Shown: one piece after another, positions 53,194 through 61,743 of the stretch
Layout of the letters: each line of letters starts with the position of its first letter
Position numbering within the stretch: the stretch's first letter is position 1
Assembly: GCA_964573705.1 (NCBI GenBank)
Contig: CAZNLT010000001.1
Span: 40,967 to 104,966 of the forward strand
Direction: 5' to 3'
Length of the DNA: 64,000 nucleotides
DNA from: JAABSQ01 sp964573705
GTDB taxonomy: Bacteria > Desulfobacterota > Desulfobacteria > Desulfobacterales > Desulfococcaceae
The notes under the pieces: generated by a model
Told to the model about the DNA's origin: nothing
Databases searched by the model: none
The model's input: the letters and a program-made list of their open reading frames with translations, nothing else
Translations under genes and position numbers: made by a program

Positions 53194-53376
53194 ATGGCCA
53201 AACAGTATCTGTACGAAAATTTCAACGCAGCCACCGCCCAATTTGAAGAGCGGTTTTCGGATTATTTGAACCAGAAGCGTCAGGACAACTGGGAAATCCT
53301 GACCTGCACCTACTGCCACGACAAAGAGAACGAGCAAACCTGGTCCGGCTGTATCTTTAAGCAGATGCCCATCTGA
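53194..53376 (+). CDS. 60-residue protein with a CxxCH motif, not a cytochrome
   Basis: A small soluble protein whose ATG has a strong AAGGAGG site. A helical, acidic N-terminal half is followed by NWEILTCTYCHDKENEQTWSGC. The CTYCH looks like a heme c site but there is no signal peptide, so it stays in the cytosol, where heme c is not attached. With the third Cys it may bind zinc. Family unknown. A hairpin follows. Confidence 0.6.
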   Translation: MAKQYLYENFNAATAQFEERFSDYLNQKRQDNWEILTCTYCHDKENEQTWSGCIFKQMPI

Positions 53377-53410
53377 CGGTTTTTTTCACTTCCGATATCT
53401 CACTTTATGG

Positions 53411-53438
53411 CGGCCCGGGTTTTCGATCCGGGCCGTTC
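53411..53438 (+). terminator. Hairpin after the 60-residue gene
   Basis: CGGCCCGG pairs with CCGGGCCG around a 9-base loop, then TTCGTATTTCT. It lies 35 bases after the small gene and before the phn promoter region. Confidence 0.5.
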
Positions 53439-53467
53439 GTATTTCTGCGGCGATGCTTCGGTTTTCT

Positions 53468-53523
53468 CCCTAACCATTTTCTAACCGGATTCTAACATTC
53501 CTCTAATCGAACCCCGGTATACT
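53468..53523 (+). promoter_or_regulatory. Putative Pho box and promoter of the phosphonate operon
   Basis: Four 7-base units (CCCTAAC, TTCTAAC, TTCTAAC, CTCTAAT) begin at 53468, 53479, 53490 and 53501, exactly 11 bases apart. Ten bases after the last comes TATACT (53518-53523). PhoB-type regulators bind 7-bp direct repeats with 4-bp spacers that replace the -35 box about 10 bases from the -10, so the geometry matches even though the repeat sequence differs from the E. coli consensus. The operon ATG is at 53580. Confidence 0.7.
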
Positions 53524-53579
53524 CCCTTTGTTTGAATGGATTCACCCAATACCACCCACATTCGGAGAAAGGACCGCCC

Positions 53580-54617
53580 ATGAAAACCCAACACCACCCC
53601 CTGATTCAACTCCTGTATATCTCCATCGCCGTCTGCTGGCTGTTTCTCACCGCCGGTTCGGGATTGGCCGAGGAGCTTCTGGTCTACACCGCATTGGAGG
53701 ACGATGAAATTCCCCGGTACCTGGCCCTGTTCCAAAAGGCCCATCCCGACATTACCGTCAAGATCGTTCGGGATTCCACCGGCATCGTCACCGCCAAGCT
53801 CCTGGCGGAAAAAGACAATCCCCAGGCGGACGTGGTCTGGGGGACGGCGGCCACCAGCCTTCTGGTCTGTGATCAGAAAGGAATGCTGGAAGGCTACGCC
53901 CCCAAGGGGCTGGACCGGGTCCGGGCCAAGTTCAAAGACACCCAGGACCCGCCCCACTGGGTCGGGATCAAGGCCTGGATGACCGGCTTCTGCGTCAACA
54001 CCATCGAATCCGAAGCCCTCAACCTGCCCACCCCCGCCTCCTTTGCCGACCTGACCCAACCGGTCTATCAGGGCCAGGTGATCATGCCCAATCCGGCCTC
54101 TTCCGGTACCGGGTTTCTGACCGTCTCCGCCATCCTTCAGATGAAGGGCGAGGAAGCGGGCTGGCAATACCTCGACGCCCTGGACAAGAACATCGCCCGG
54201 TACACCCATTCCGGTTCCAAGCCCTGCAAACTGGCCGGGACCGGTGAAATCCCCATCGGCATCTCCTTCGGCTACCGCGGCTTCATCCAGAAACAGAAAG
54301 GCGAACCGGTGGCAACCGTGTTTCCGTCCGAGGGCTCCGGGTGGGATGTGGAGGCCAACGCCCTGATGAAAAAGCCGACCATCAAGAAATCGGCAAAGGT
54401 TTTCCTCGACTGGGCCATCAGCGAACCGGTCATGAAAGAATATGCCAAGGTCTTCCCCATCACCGCTTATGATGTGGGCATGCCGGTACCCGAAGGCTTT
54501 CCCGAGGACCCCGAAGCCCAGCTCATCGACAATGATTTTCAATGGGCCTCCAAGAACCGGGCCCGAATCCTGGAAGAATGGGCCAACCGCTATGACGCCA
54601 AAAGCGAACCCAAATAG
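53580..54617 (+). CDS. 2-Aminoethylphosphonate ABC transporter substrate-binding protein
   Basis: 345 residues with a signal peptide (cleavage near GLAEE, about 29). It is a periplasmic binding fold of the iron(III)/AEP type, with VYTALEDDEIPRY, STGIVTAKL, WGTAATS and PNPASSGTGF. The family member encoded with PhnT, PhnU and phosphonate enzymes is PhnS2. It is first in the operon, after the Pho-type promoter, with GGAGAAAGGA before the ATG. Specificity for AEP is inferred from context. Confidence 0.85.
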   Translation: MKTQHHPLIQLLYISIAVCWLFLTAGSGLAEELLVYTALEDDEIPRYLALFQKAHPDITVKIVRDSTGIVTAKLLAEKDNPQADVVWGTAATSLLVCDQKGMLEGYAPKGLDRVRAKFKDTQDPPHWVGIKAWMTGFCVNTIESEALNLPTPASFADLTQPVYQGQVIMPNPASSGTGFLTVSAILQMKGEEAGWQYLDALDKNIARYTHSGSKPCKLAGTGEIPIGISFGYRGFIQKQKGEPVATVFPSEGSGWDVEANALMKKPTIKKSAKVFLDWAISEPVMKEYAKVFPITAYDVGMPVPEGFPEDPEAQLIDNDFQWASKNRARILEEWANRYDAKSEPK

Positions 54618-54636
54618 GCGCCGAGGAATCCAGCAA

Positions 54637-55743
54637 ATGGTTCACGATAAAAAGAGTACGGATGCCTATCTGAAGGTGCGGGATATCACCAAATCCTTCG
54701 GTGGAATCACCGCTCTTCAGGAGGTCTCCTTTGAGGCCGGGTACGGGGAGTTCATCTCGGTGCTCGGCCCCAGCGGGTGCGGTAAAACCACGCTTCTGCG
54801 GGTGATCGCCGGCCTGGAAACCCGGAACAGGGGCCATATCTTCGTGGAAGGGCGGGACATGTCGCGGTTTCCCGTGTCCCGGCGAAGCGTGGGCATCGTG
54901 TTTCAATCCTACGCCCTGTTTCCCAACCTCAATGTGGCCCAGAACATCGCCTACGGCCTGAAGGGCAAAATGAAGGGGGCCGATATTCAGAAACGGGTGT
55001 CGGAACTGCTCCACCTGGTCGGACTGGAGGGATACGGAAAGAACTACCCGGCACAGCTCTCGGGCGGTCAGCAGCAGCGGGTGGCCCTGGCCCGGGCCAT
55101 CGCCCCGTCCCCGAAGCTGCTGCTGCTGGATGAGCCGCTCTCCGCCCTGGACGCCAAGGTTCGGACCATGCTGCGCGGAGAAATCCGGCGGCTTCAGCGC
55201 CGGCTGGGGGTGACCACGGTCATGGTCACCCATGACCAGGAAGAGGCCCTCACCATGGCCGACCGGATTCTGGTGATGGACCGCGGATTCCTGGTTCAGG
55301 ACGGCACCCCGCATGAGATCTATGACCGGCCCGCCACCCCGTTTGTGGCTTCTTTTATCGGCTCCATGAATTTTATCGAAAACGCGGTTCGCACCGATGC
55401 GGGGCTGTACCGGGTCGGGGACCACCGGTTGCAGGTGCATGGCGACAACGGCGTTTCCGGTTTGGCAGAAGGATCCCGGGCGGTGCTCGCCATTCGGCCT
55501 GAGGATGTGATGATCGGGCCCAACGGCGGCGCCGACCCCAATACCCTGAACGGCCGGGTAGAAGGGATGGAATACCGGGGCCCGGTCTTCAGAATTGCCT
55601 TTCGGCTCCCTCTGGGCGACGGCCGGGACATCCGCATCGAGTCGGAGGCGCCCACCGAAAAAATTCGACGGCTCTCGGTGCGGGAGGCGATGGAGATTCC
55701 GATCCGGTTTCCCATCGACCGGCTTCGGGTCTACTCCGCTTAA
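54637..55743 (+). CDS. Phosphonate ABC transporter ATPase
   Basis: 368 residues. Walker A GPSGCGKTT, Q-loop, signature LSGGQQQR, Walker B LLLLDEPLSALD and a C-terminal TOBE-like domain are present. It powers the AEP importer. GAGGA precedes the ATG at 54637; the frame stays open upstream inside the previous gene but that is not used. The permease gene follows after 2 bases. Confidence 0.92.
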   Translation: MVHDKKSTDAYLKVRDITKSFGGITALQEVSFEAGYGEFISVLGPSGCGKTTLLRVIAGLETRNRGHIFVEGRDMSRFPVSRRSVGIVFQSYALFPNLNVAQNIAYGLKGKMKGADIQKRVSELLHLVGLEGYGKNYPAQLSGGQQQRVALARAIAPSPKLLLLDEPLSALDAKVRTMLRGEIRRLQRRLGVTTVMVTHDQEEALTMADRILVMDRGFLVQDGTPHEIYDRPATPFVASFIGSMNFIENAVRTDAGLYRVGDHRLQVHGDNGVSGLAEGSRAVLAIRPEDVMIGPNGGADPNTLNGRVEGMEYRGPVFRIAFRLPLGDGRDIRIESEAPTEKIRRLSVREAMEIPIRFPIDRLRVYSA

Positions 55744-55745
55744 AT

Positions 55746-57506
55746 ATGTCCGAGGTGCTGTTCACCCCCGGGGCCGAATACCCCCGGAACCCCATTCCGG
55801 CGACTCTCGATACCGACCTCTGGATCCGCCGGGGCCTGATTCTTCTGGTCTGTCTCTGGCTGGCGGCGGCGGTGGTGCTGCCGCTGTTTCAGCTCCTCTC
55901 CATGAGCCTCACCGATGATGCCGGAAATTTCGTGGGGCTTGCCAATTTCATTTATTATTTCAACACCCCGGCCCTCTCCGGGTCCCTGGGCAACAGCCTC
56001 TTTGTCTCGGGGGTGACCATGTCCGTCTCGGTGGTCCTGGGATTTTTGTATGCCTATGGGCTGACCCGGACGGCGATTCCGGCCAAGGCCTTTTTCCGGG
56101 GGGCGGCCATGATGCCGTTGTTCGCCCCGACCCTTTTAAACGGCATCGCCCTGGTCTACCTCTTCGGCCGGCAGGGGCTGATCACCCGCGGCTTTTTCGG
56201 GACCCTGCCGGGATGGGATATCGGCCTCTACGGTCCGGTGGGGATCATCATCGCCGAGGTGATCTTCACCTTTCCCCAGGCGGTGCTGATTCTCTCCATC
56301 GCCCTTCGGCTGAGCGACGCCCGGTTGTATGAGGCATCCGATTCTTTAGGGGCCTCCAAAATCCGGACCTTTTTTCGGGTGACCCTTCCCGGCATCAAAT
56401 ACGGCCTCATCAGCGCCGTCTTCATCTGCTTTATTCTGGCATTCACCGATTTCGGGGCGCCCAAGGTGGTGGGCGGGGATTACAACATCCTGGCCACCGA
56501 CATCTACAAGCAGGTCATCGGTCAGCAGAATTTTGTCATGGGGGCGGTGGTGAGCGTGGTCCTTCTGGCGCCCACCGTGATCGCCTTTCTGGTGGACCGG
56601 ATCGCCCAGCGGCGGCAGGTCGCCCTGATCGCCGCCAAATCGACCCCGCTCCATCCGACTCCCACCCCGGTTCGGGACCGTTTGTTTCTGGCCTACTGTT
56701 CGCTGGTGGTGTTTTTGATTCTCGGGTTTTTCGCCACCGCGGTCTTCGCCTCTCTGGTCAAGGTCTGGCCCTATGACCTTTCTCTCAGCCTGACCCATTA
56801 CGATTTCGAGCGGATGGGCGGGGGCGGCTACGCCGCCTTTTTCAACTCCATTCGAATGAGCCTCTATTCCGCCGTCGCGGGTACCGCTCTGACCTTCGGC
56901 TCCGCCTATCTGGTGGAAAAGAGCCGCGGCATGCGGGCCCTGCGCCAGGGCGCCTATTTTCTATCCGTGCTGCCCCTGGCCCTGCCGGGTCTGGTGATCG
57001 GGTTGGCCTATATCTTCTTTTTCAATGCGACCGGCTGGGAAATACTGGGGCTGCGGATTTCCAACCCCTTCAATTTCATGTACGCCACCATGGGGATTCT
57101 GGTCCTTTCCAATGTGGTCCACTTTTATACGGTCGGGTTTCTCACCGCCACCACGGCGCTCAAGCAGCTCGACCGGGAGTTTGAAACGGTCTCCGAGTCG
57201 ATGGCGGTGCCCTTTTACCGGACCTTCATCCGGGTGACGGCCCCGGTCTGTCTGCCGGCCATTCTGGAGATCGGGATGTATTTTTTCGTCAATTCCATGG
57301 CCACGGTATCGGCGGTGATTTTTCTGTATTCGGCGGATATTCCCCTGGCCTCGGTGGCCATCGCCAACATGGACGACGCCGGGGATATCGCCCCGGCCTG
57401 CGCCATGTCGGTGCTGATCGTCCTGACCAATATCGGGGTCCGTATCCTCTACGGCATTCTGACGCGGTCCGTCAAAGCGAAAACCGAGCAATGGATGACC
57501 CGGTAA
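55746..57506 (+). CDS. Phosphonate ABC transporter fused permease
   Basis: 586 residues with two binding-protein-dependent permease halves (about 35-300 and 345-580), each with an EAA-type loop (YEASDSLGASKIRTFFRVTLP and the matching segment near ETVSESMAVPFYRTF). This two-in-one permease is standard for the PhnV2/FbpB type. It forms the membrane channel with the ATPase and binding protein. Confidence 0.9.
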   Translation: MSEVLFTPGAEYPRNPIPATLDTDLWIRRGLILLVCLWLAAAVVLPLFQLLSMSLTDDAGNFVGLANFIYYFNTPALSGSLGNSLFVSGVTMSVSVVLGFLYAYGLTRTAIPAKAFFRGAAMMPLFAPTLLNGIALVYLFGRQGLITRGFFGTLPGWDIGLYGPVGIIIAEVIFTFPQAVLILSIALRLSDARLYEASDSLGASKIRTFFRVTLPGIKYGLISAVFICFILAFTDFGAPKVVGGDYNILATDIYKQVIGQQNFVMGAVVSVVLLAPTVIAFLVDRIAQRRQVALIAAKSTPLHPTPTPVRDRLFLAYCSLVVFLILGFFATAVFASLVKVWPYDLSLSLTHYDFERMGGGGYAAFFNSIRMSLYSAVAGTALTFGSAYLVEKSRGMRALRQGAYFLSVLPLALPGLVIGLAYIFFFNATGWEILGLRISNPFNFMYATMGILVLSNVVHFYTVGFLTATTALKQLDREFETVSESMAVPFYRTFIRVTAPVCLPAILEIGMYFFVNSMATVSAVIFLYSADIPLASVAIANMDDAGDIAPACAMSVLIVLTNIGVRILYGILTRSVKAKTEQWMTR

Positions 57507-57531
57507 AAAATTCAGAAGAAAGGTGATATCC

Positions 57532-58383
57532 ATGACATTTATTCAGAACAGACCCTATACCGGCCCGGTACAGGCGGTGGTGCTGGATTGGTCCGGAACC
57601 GCCGTGGATTACGGCTCCAGAGGACCGGCGGCGGTGTTTCAGGAGGTGTTTAAAAAGTACGGCGTGGCGGTGACCGTTGAGGAGGTCCGAAGGTTTATGG
57701 GCTTGATGAAAAAGGACCATATTCGCGGCATGTGCGGGCTTCCCTCGATCATCGAGAAATGGAAGGCGGTTCACCATCGCTCGCCGGATGAAGAATACGT
57801 AGAGATGCTGTACCGGGACACCGAAATCCTCATGCCCCAGGTCATCCCCCGGTATGCGGACCCGATTCCCGGGCTGCTGGATGCGATTGCCGATTTCCGA
57901 AGCTGGGGCATTCGCATCGGATCCACTACCGGATACACCGGCCCCATGGTCGAAGTGCTGGTCCCCCAGGCCCGTGAAAAAGGCTATGAACCCGATTCTG
58001 TGGTCTGCTCCACCGATGTCCCGGCCGGGCGGCCCTATCCCTGGATGTGCTACCGCAACGCGATTCAACTCGGTGTCTACCCCATGTCGGCCATGGTCAA
58101 GATCGGGGACACCCTGTCGGACATTGAAGAGGGGCGCAACGCCGGCATGTGGACGGTGGGGCTGACCCAGACCGGCAATGAACTGGGCCTCACGGAGGAT
58201 GCGGTTCATGAACTGCCGCCGGCGGAACTGAAGACCCGCCTGACCGAGATCGAACAGCGGTTTCGCAAGGCCGGGGCCCACTATGTGGTCTCCGGCATCT
58301 GGGAGTGCCCGGCCGTGATCGACAAGATCAACGAGCGGCTGGCCCGAGGGGAAAACCCGCTGCCGGGGAATAGCGGCCAATGA
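57532..58383 (+). CDS. phnX: Phosphonoacetaldehyde hydrolase
   Basis: 283 residues of the HAD superfamily. The nucleophile Asp is in VVLDWSGTAVD (about 18-28) and the family's Schiff-base Lys is in the cap segment MGLMKKDHIRGM. The C-terminal Asp pair is in KIGDTLSDIEEG. It splits phosphonoacetaldehyde into acetaldehyde and phosphate. The AAAGGTG site favours the ATG at 57532 over a GTG at 57523. Overlaps the next gene by 4 bases. Confidence 0.93.
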   Translation: MTFIQNRPYTGPVQAVVLDWSGTAVDYGSRGPAAVFQEVFKKYGVAVTVEEVRRFMGLMKKDHIRGMCGLPSIIEKWKAVHHRSPDEEYVEMLYRDTEILMPQVIPRYADPIPGLLDAIADFRSWGIRIGSTTGYTGPMVEVLVPQAREKGYEPDSVVCSTDVPAGRPYPWMCYRNAIQLGVYPMSAMVKIGDTLSDIEEGRNAGMWTVGLTQTGNELGLTEDAVHELPPAELKTRLTEIEQRFRKAGAHYVVSGIWECPAVIDKINERLARGENPLPGNSGQ

Positions 58384-59792
58384 CCGGAAAGCCCTCGGAT
58401 CTTTCGGAAGGGGATATCAACCTCGGCCCCGGCCGCCGGGCTTGGCGCCGGAATCATGTCGATGCGGACACCCGGAACCGGCTCGCCGAGGATGAACGGT
58501 ATTTCCTTCATCAGTCCCTGTCCACCCCCTGCCTGGATGTGCTGGCTGAATGCGAAGGGTCCCGGTTGACCAATTTGCAGGGCCGGGCTTATCTCGATTT
58601 CCACGGAAACAGCCTTCATCAGGTGGGATACGCTCATCCCCGGGTGCTGGCGGCGGTGCGCCGTCAGCTCGACACCCTCTCCTTCTGCCCCCGGCGGTAT
58701 ACCAATCTTCCCGCCATCGAGCTGGCCCAAAAGTTGGCTGCGATCACACCGGGGGACCTCAGCCGGGTGTTGTTTGCGCCGGGCGGCACCACCGCCGTCT
58801 CCATAGCTCTGAAGCTGGCCCGGGTGGTGACCGGCCGGTTCAAGATGATTTCCATGTGGGAGTCCTTTCACGGGGCCTCCCTGGACGCCATCTCGGTGGG
58901 CGGGGAATCGTTGTTTCGAAAAGGGATCGGCCCGCTGCTTCCGGGCACCGAGCACGTGCCCCCGGCCGACCCTTACCGCTGCCTCTGGGACCCCGAGGGC
59001 CGATGCGACACCTGCGGGCTCAAATGCGCCGCCTACCTCGAATATGTGCTCGACAGGGAAGGGGATGTGGCCGCGGTGATCGCCGAGCCGATCCGGTGCA
59101 CCCGAATCAATCCCCCGCCGCCCGGCTACTGGGCCAGAATCCGAAACGCCTGCGACCGTCACGGGGCGCTGTTGATCTTTGATGAAACCGCGGTCTGCCT
59201 GGGCCGGACCGGCCGAATGTTCGCCTGCGAACACGAGAATGTCGTTCCGGACATCCTGATCCTGGGCAAAGGGCTCGGGGGCGGTGTGTTTCCCCTGGCG
59301 GCCGTTGTGGCCCGGGAGGATTTCAACCGGGCCGGAGACCAGGCTCTGGGCCATTACACCCACGAAAAAAATCCGGTGGCCTGTGCCGCCGGCCTGGCCG
59401 GGATTCGAGCCATCGAAACCGAGGGATTGGTGCAGCGGTCCGAAACACTGGGGCGGTATGGCCTTCATCGGCTGAAGGGCATGGCAGCGAATTACCCGCT
59501 GATCGGGGATGTTCGGGGCCGGGGCCTGCTCTTCGGGGCCGAACTGGTATTGGATCGAAACACCCGGGAACCGGCCGCGACCGCCGCCGAGGCGGTGATG
59601 TACGCTTGCCTTTCCCGCGGGCTCAGCTTCAAGGTCTCCGGCGGCAATTTCCTCACCCTGACCCCGCCCCTGATCATTTCCCAGGCGGACCTGGATCAGG
59701 CCCTCGGGATTTTGGAAGTGAGCATCAAAGAAATCACCACTCGAATTAACTCTGAGGACGACACCATTGGAAATCGACATATTGCCGGATAA
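58380..59792 (+). CDS. pbfA: (R)-1-hydroxy-2-aminoethylphosphonate ammonia-lyase-like PLP enzyme (PbfA-like)
   Basis: 470 residues of the class III aminotransferase fold. Marks include YLDFHGNSLHQVGYAHP, HGASLDAISVGGE, the DETAVCLGRTG cofactor region and the Schiff-base Lys in LGKGLGGG. The DFHGN segment and the neighbours PhnX and PhnW match PbfA, which converts (R)-1-hydroxy-2-aminoethylphosphonate to phosphonoacetaldehyde and ammonia, so widening the substrate range. A plain class III aminotransferase remains possible. Confidence 0.8.
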   Translation: MTGKPSDLSEGDINLGPGRRAWRRNHVDADTRNRLAEDERYFLHQSLSTPCLDVLAECEGSRLTNLQGRAYLDFHGNSLHQVGYAHPRVLAAVRRQLDTLSFCPRRYTNLPAIELAQKLAAITPGDLSRVLFAPGGTTAVSIALKLARVVTGRFKMISMWESFHGASLDAISVGGESLFRKGIGPLLPGTEHVPPADPYRCLWDPEGRCDTCGLKCAAYLEYVLDREGDVAAVIAEPIRCTRINPPPPGYWARIRNACDRHGALLIFDETAVCLGRTGRMFACEHENVVPDILILGKGLGGGVFPLAAVVAREDFNRAGDQALGHYTHEKNPVACAAGLAGIRAIETEGLVQRSETLGRYGLHRLKGMAANYPLIGDVRGRGLLFGAELVLDRNTREPAATAAEAVMYACLSRGLSFKVSGGNFLTLTPPLIISQADLDQALGILEVSIKEITTRINSEDDTIGNRHIAG

Positions 59793-60885
59793 TCCCTACC
59801 TGCTGCTGACCCCCGGACCGCTCAGCACCACCAAGAGCGTGAAGGCGACCATGCTTCGGGACTGGTGCACCTGGGATGACGACTACAATCACATCGTGCA
59901 GGACATTCGCGGCCGGCTGGTGCGGATGGCCACCGATCAGGACGGGTATTCTGCGGTGCTGATGCAGGGCAGCGGCACCTTTTGCGTCGAATCGGTGATC
60001 TCGAGCGCGGTTCCTGAAAACGGCAAGCTGCTGGTCCTGACCAACGGGGCCTACGGCGACCGTATCGTCAAAATCGCCCGGTACCATCGCATTCCGGTGG
60101 CGGTCAACGACAGCGGCGAACTGGAACAGCCGGATCTGGACCTTCTGTTTCACACCCTTCAGACCGATCCGGCCATCACCCATGTCGCCGCGGTCCATTG
60201 CGAAACCACCACCGGCATGCTCAACCCGGTGGACCGGATCGGCGAAATCGTCAAGGCCTGCAACAAGGTCTATATCCTCGACGCCATGAGCAGTTTCGGG
60301 GGCATCCCCATGGACATGGTCCGGATTCAGGCCGATTTTCTGATCAGCAGCGCCAACAAGTGCATTCAGGGGGTGCCCGGATTCGGCTTCATCATCGCCC
60401 GGCGGGAGGCACTGGCATCCTGCCGGGGCCGGGCCCGGTCCCTCAGCCTCGATCTCTACGACCAATGGAAAACCATGGAGGAGAAGAACGGCAAATGGCG
60501 GTTCACCTCGCCCACCCACACCGTGCGGGCCTTTGCACAGGCCCTGGATGAACTGGATGAAGAAGGGGGCGTGGCCGAGCGGTATGCGCGATACCGGGAG
60601 AATCACCGGATTCTGGTGGAGGGGATGCGGCGGCTTCGGTTTCGCCCCCTGCTGCCGGGCCGGTACCAGTCCCCGATCATCACCGCATTTCTGAATCCGA
60701 CACACCCCGATTATGCGTTCAGGAAGTTCTACGATTCCCTGAAGGAACAGGGTTTTGTCATCTATCCGGGAAAAGTCACGGCCCTGGATACCTTCCGCAT
60801 TGGCAATATCGGGGCCGTGGCTCCGGAGGATATGCGGGCGCTCATCCAAGCCGTTTCCGCATCGGTGTATTGGGGAATGAACTGA
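59767..60885 (+). CDS. phnW: 2-Aminoethylphosphonate:pyruvate aminotransferase
   Basis: 372 residues. The family N-terminus YLLLTPGPLSTT, WCTWDDDYN, QGSGTFCVE, and the PLP Lys in SSANKCIQGVPGF are present. It converts AEP and pyruvate to phosphonoacetaldehyde and alanine, feeding PhnX. The start is a TTG 26 bases inside pbfA; no later Met would leave the family N-terminus intact. Its TGA abuts the TGA of the convergent HNH gene. Confidence 0.93.
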   Translation: MEIDILPDNPYLLLTPGPLSTTKSVKATMLRDWCTWDDDYNHIVQDIRGRLVRMATDQDGYSAVLMQGSGTFCVESVISSAVPENGKLLVLTNGAYGDRIVKIARYHRIPVAVNDSGELEQPDLDLLFHTLQTDPAITHVAAVHCETTTGMLNPVDRIGEIVKACNKVYILDAMSSFGGIPMDMVRIQADFLISSANKCIQGVPGFGFIIARREALASCRGRARSLSLDLYDQWKTMEEKNGKWRFTSPTHTVRAFAQALDELDEEGGVAERYARYRENHRILVEGMRRLRFRPLLPGRYQSPIITAFLNPTHPDYAFRKFYDSLKEQGFVIYPGKVTALDTFRIGNIGAVAPEDMRALIQAVSASVYWGMN

Positions 60886-61392
60886 TCAGTAAATGCCGAA
60901 ATCCCTCAAGATGCCGATGATGCCCATCTTTCGGGCCCGCAGGATGAGAAACTCCGATATGGTCGGCTGACAGGGTTGGGACGAGAGCGCCATCCCCGCT
61001 TCCCTGGGGGTTTTGGAGCCTTTTTTGTTGTTGCACCGACGGCAGCTGGCTACGCAGTTCTCAAATGTATCCTTACCGCCCCGGGACCGGGGGATGATAT
61101 GGTCGATGGTCAGTTTCCCCTCCTTGCTGCCGCAGTAGAGGCATTTGAAGCCGTCCCGGATCAGCACATTCCGTTTATTGAAGGGCACCTTGGACCGGTA
61201 CAGGGTGCGAATCAGCTTCATCAGCTTCATCACCGCCGGGATCTTGAAGATCATACCTTCGCCGGTGACCACCGTCTTTTCCGAATAGGCGAGTACCTGG
61301 ACCTTTCCCTTGGCCACCAGGCACATGGCCCGTCTCCAGTTGATGACATTCAGAAAGGAATAATCTTGGTTCAGCAAAATACAAGACGTCAT
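60886..61392 (-). CDS. HNH endonuclease domain protein
   Basis: 168 residues. A conserved N-terminus (LNQDYSFLNVINWRRAM) is typical of a widespread HNH family. The HNH core shows CLYCGSKEGKLTIDHIIPRSRGGKDTFENCVASCRRCNNKKG, where two CxxC pairs bind zinc. The family occurs in many chromosomes without mobile-element context, and its role is unknown. It is convergent with phnW. Confidence 0.9.
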   Translation of the reverse strand: MTSCILLNQDYSFLNVINWRRAMCLVAKGKVQVLAYSEKTVVTGEGMIFKIPAVMKLMKLIRTLYRSKVPFNKRNVLIRDGFKCLYCGSKEGKLTIDHIIPRSRGGKDTFENCVASCRRCNNKKGSKTPREAGMALSSQPCQPTISEFLILRARKMGIIGILRDFGIY

Positions 61393-61743
61393 CCCAACCT
61401 CATCCGTAAAGGGTTTTCAGTAACGATTGCGGATCGGTAACGGAAAAAAACACGATTCATACGCCGGTGTCAATAGCAAAAGCATGTTAAAAATCGATTC
61501 GCATGGATTGGAAAAGGGCGACCGTTACAACGGTTTTTCGGGTTGAACGACCGTTCGGCTAAACATGAAAGCCATCGAACTATTTTACAGCGTTTCGTGG
61601 CAAATCCGGTTTCTGAAATGGGTACCAGCCAAGACCATTTGAATCCGATACACGAATGCCGGGGAATAATGGACCGGCATTTTTTTGAATAGTGATCATG
61701 GTCCGACGGGTTCTCCCGCCGGGCCATGATGAGAAAATAAGAA
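61393..61743. other. Intergenic region between the HNH and nucleotidase genes
   Basis: 351 bases without a credible gene; the open frame of about 99 codons on the minus strand lacks protein-like composition. On the minus strand a TTGACA near 61470 could serve the HNH gene but has no good -10. A short GACCGTTacAACGGTTTTT hairpin with T run lies near 61520. The long hairpin at 61695-61730 is listed separately. Confidence 0.5.
61695..61730 (-). terminator. Long hairpin after the nucleotidase gene
   Basis: ATCATGGTCCGACGGG pairs with CCCGCCGGGCCATGAT around TTCT: 16 positions with one mismatch and one G-U pair. It lies 13 bases after the nucleotidase stop. No T run follows on either strand, so it may protect the 3' end or stop transcription with help. 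Confidence 0.55.

Noticed and set aside
53282..53340. c-type cytochrome from CTYCH in the 60-residue protein
   Set aside because: There is no signal peptide and the setting is cytosolic.
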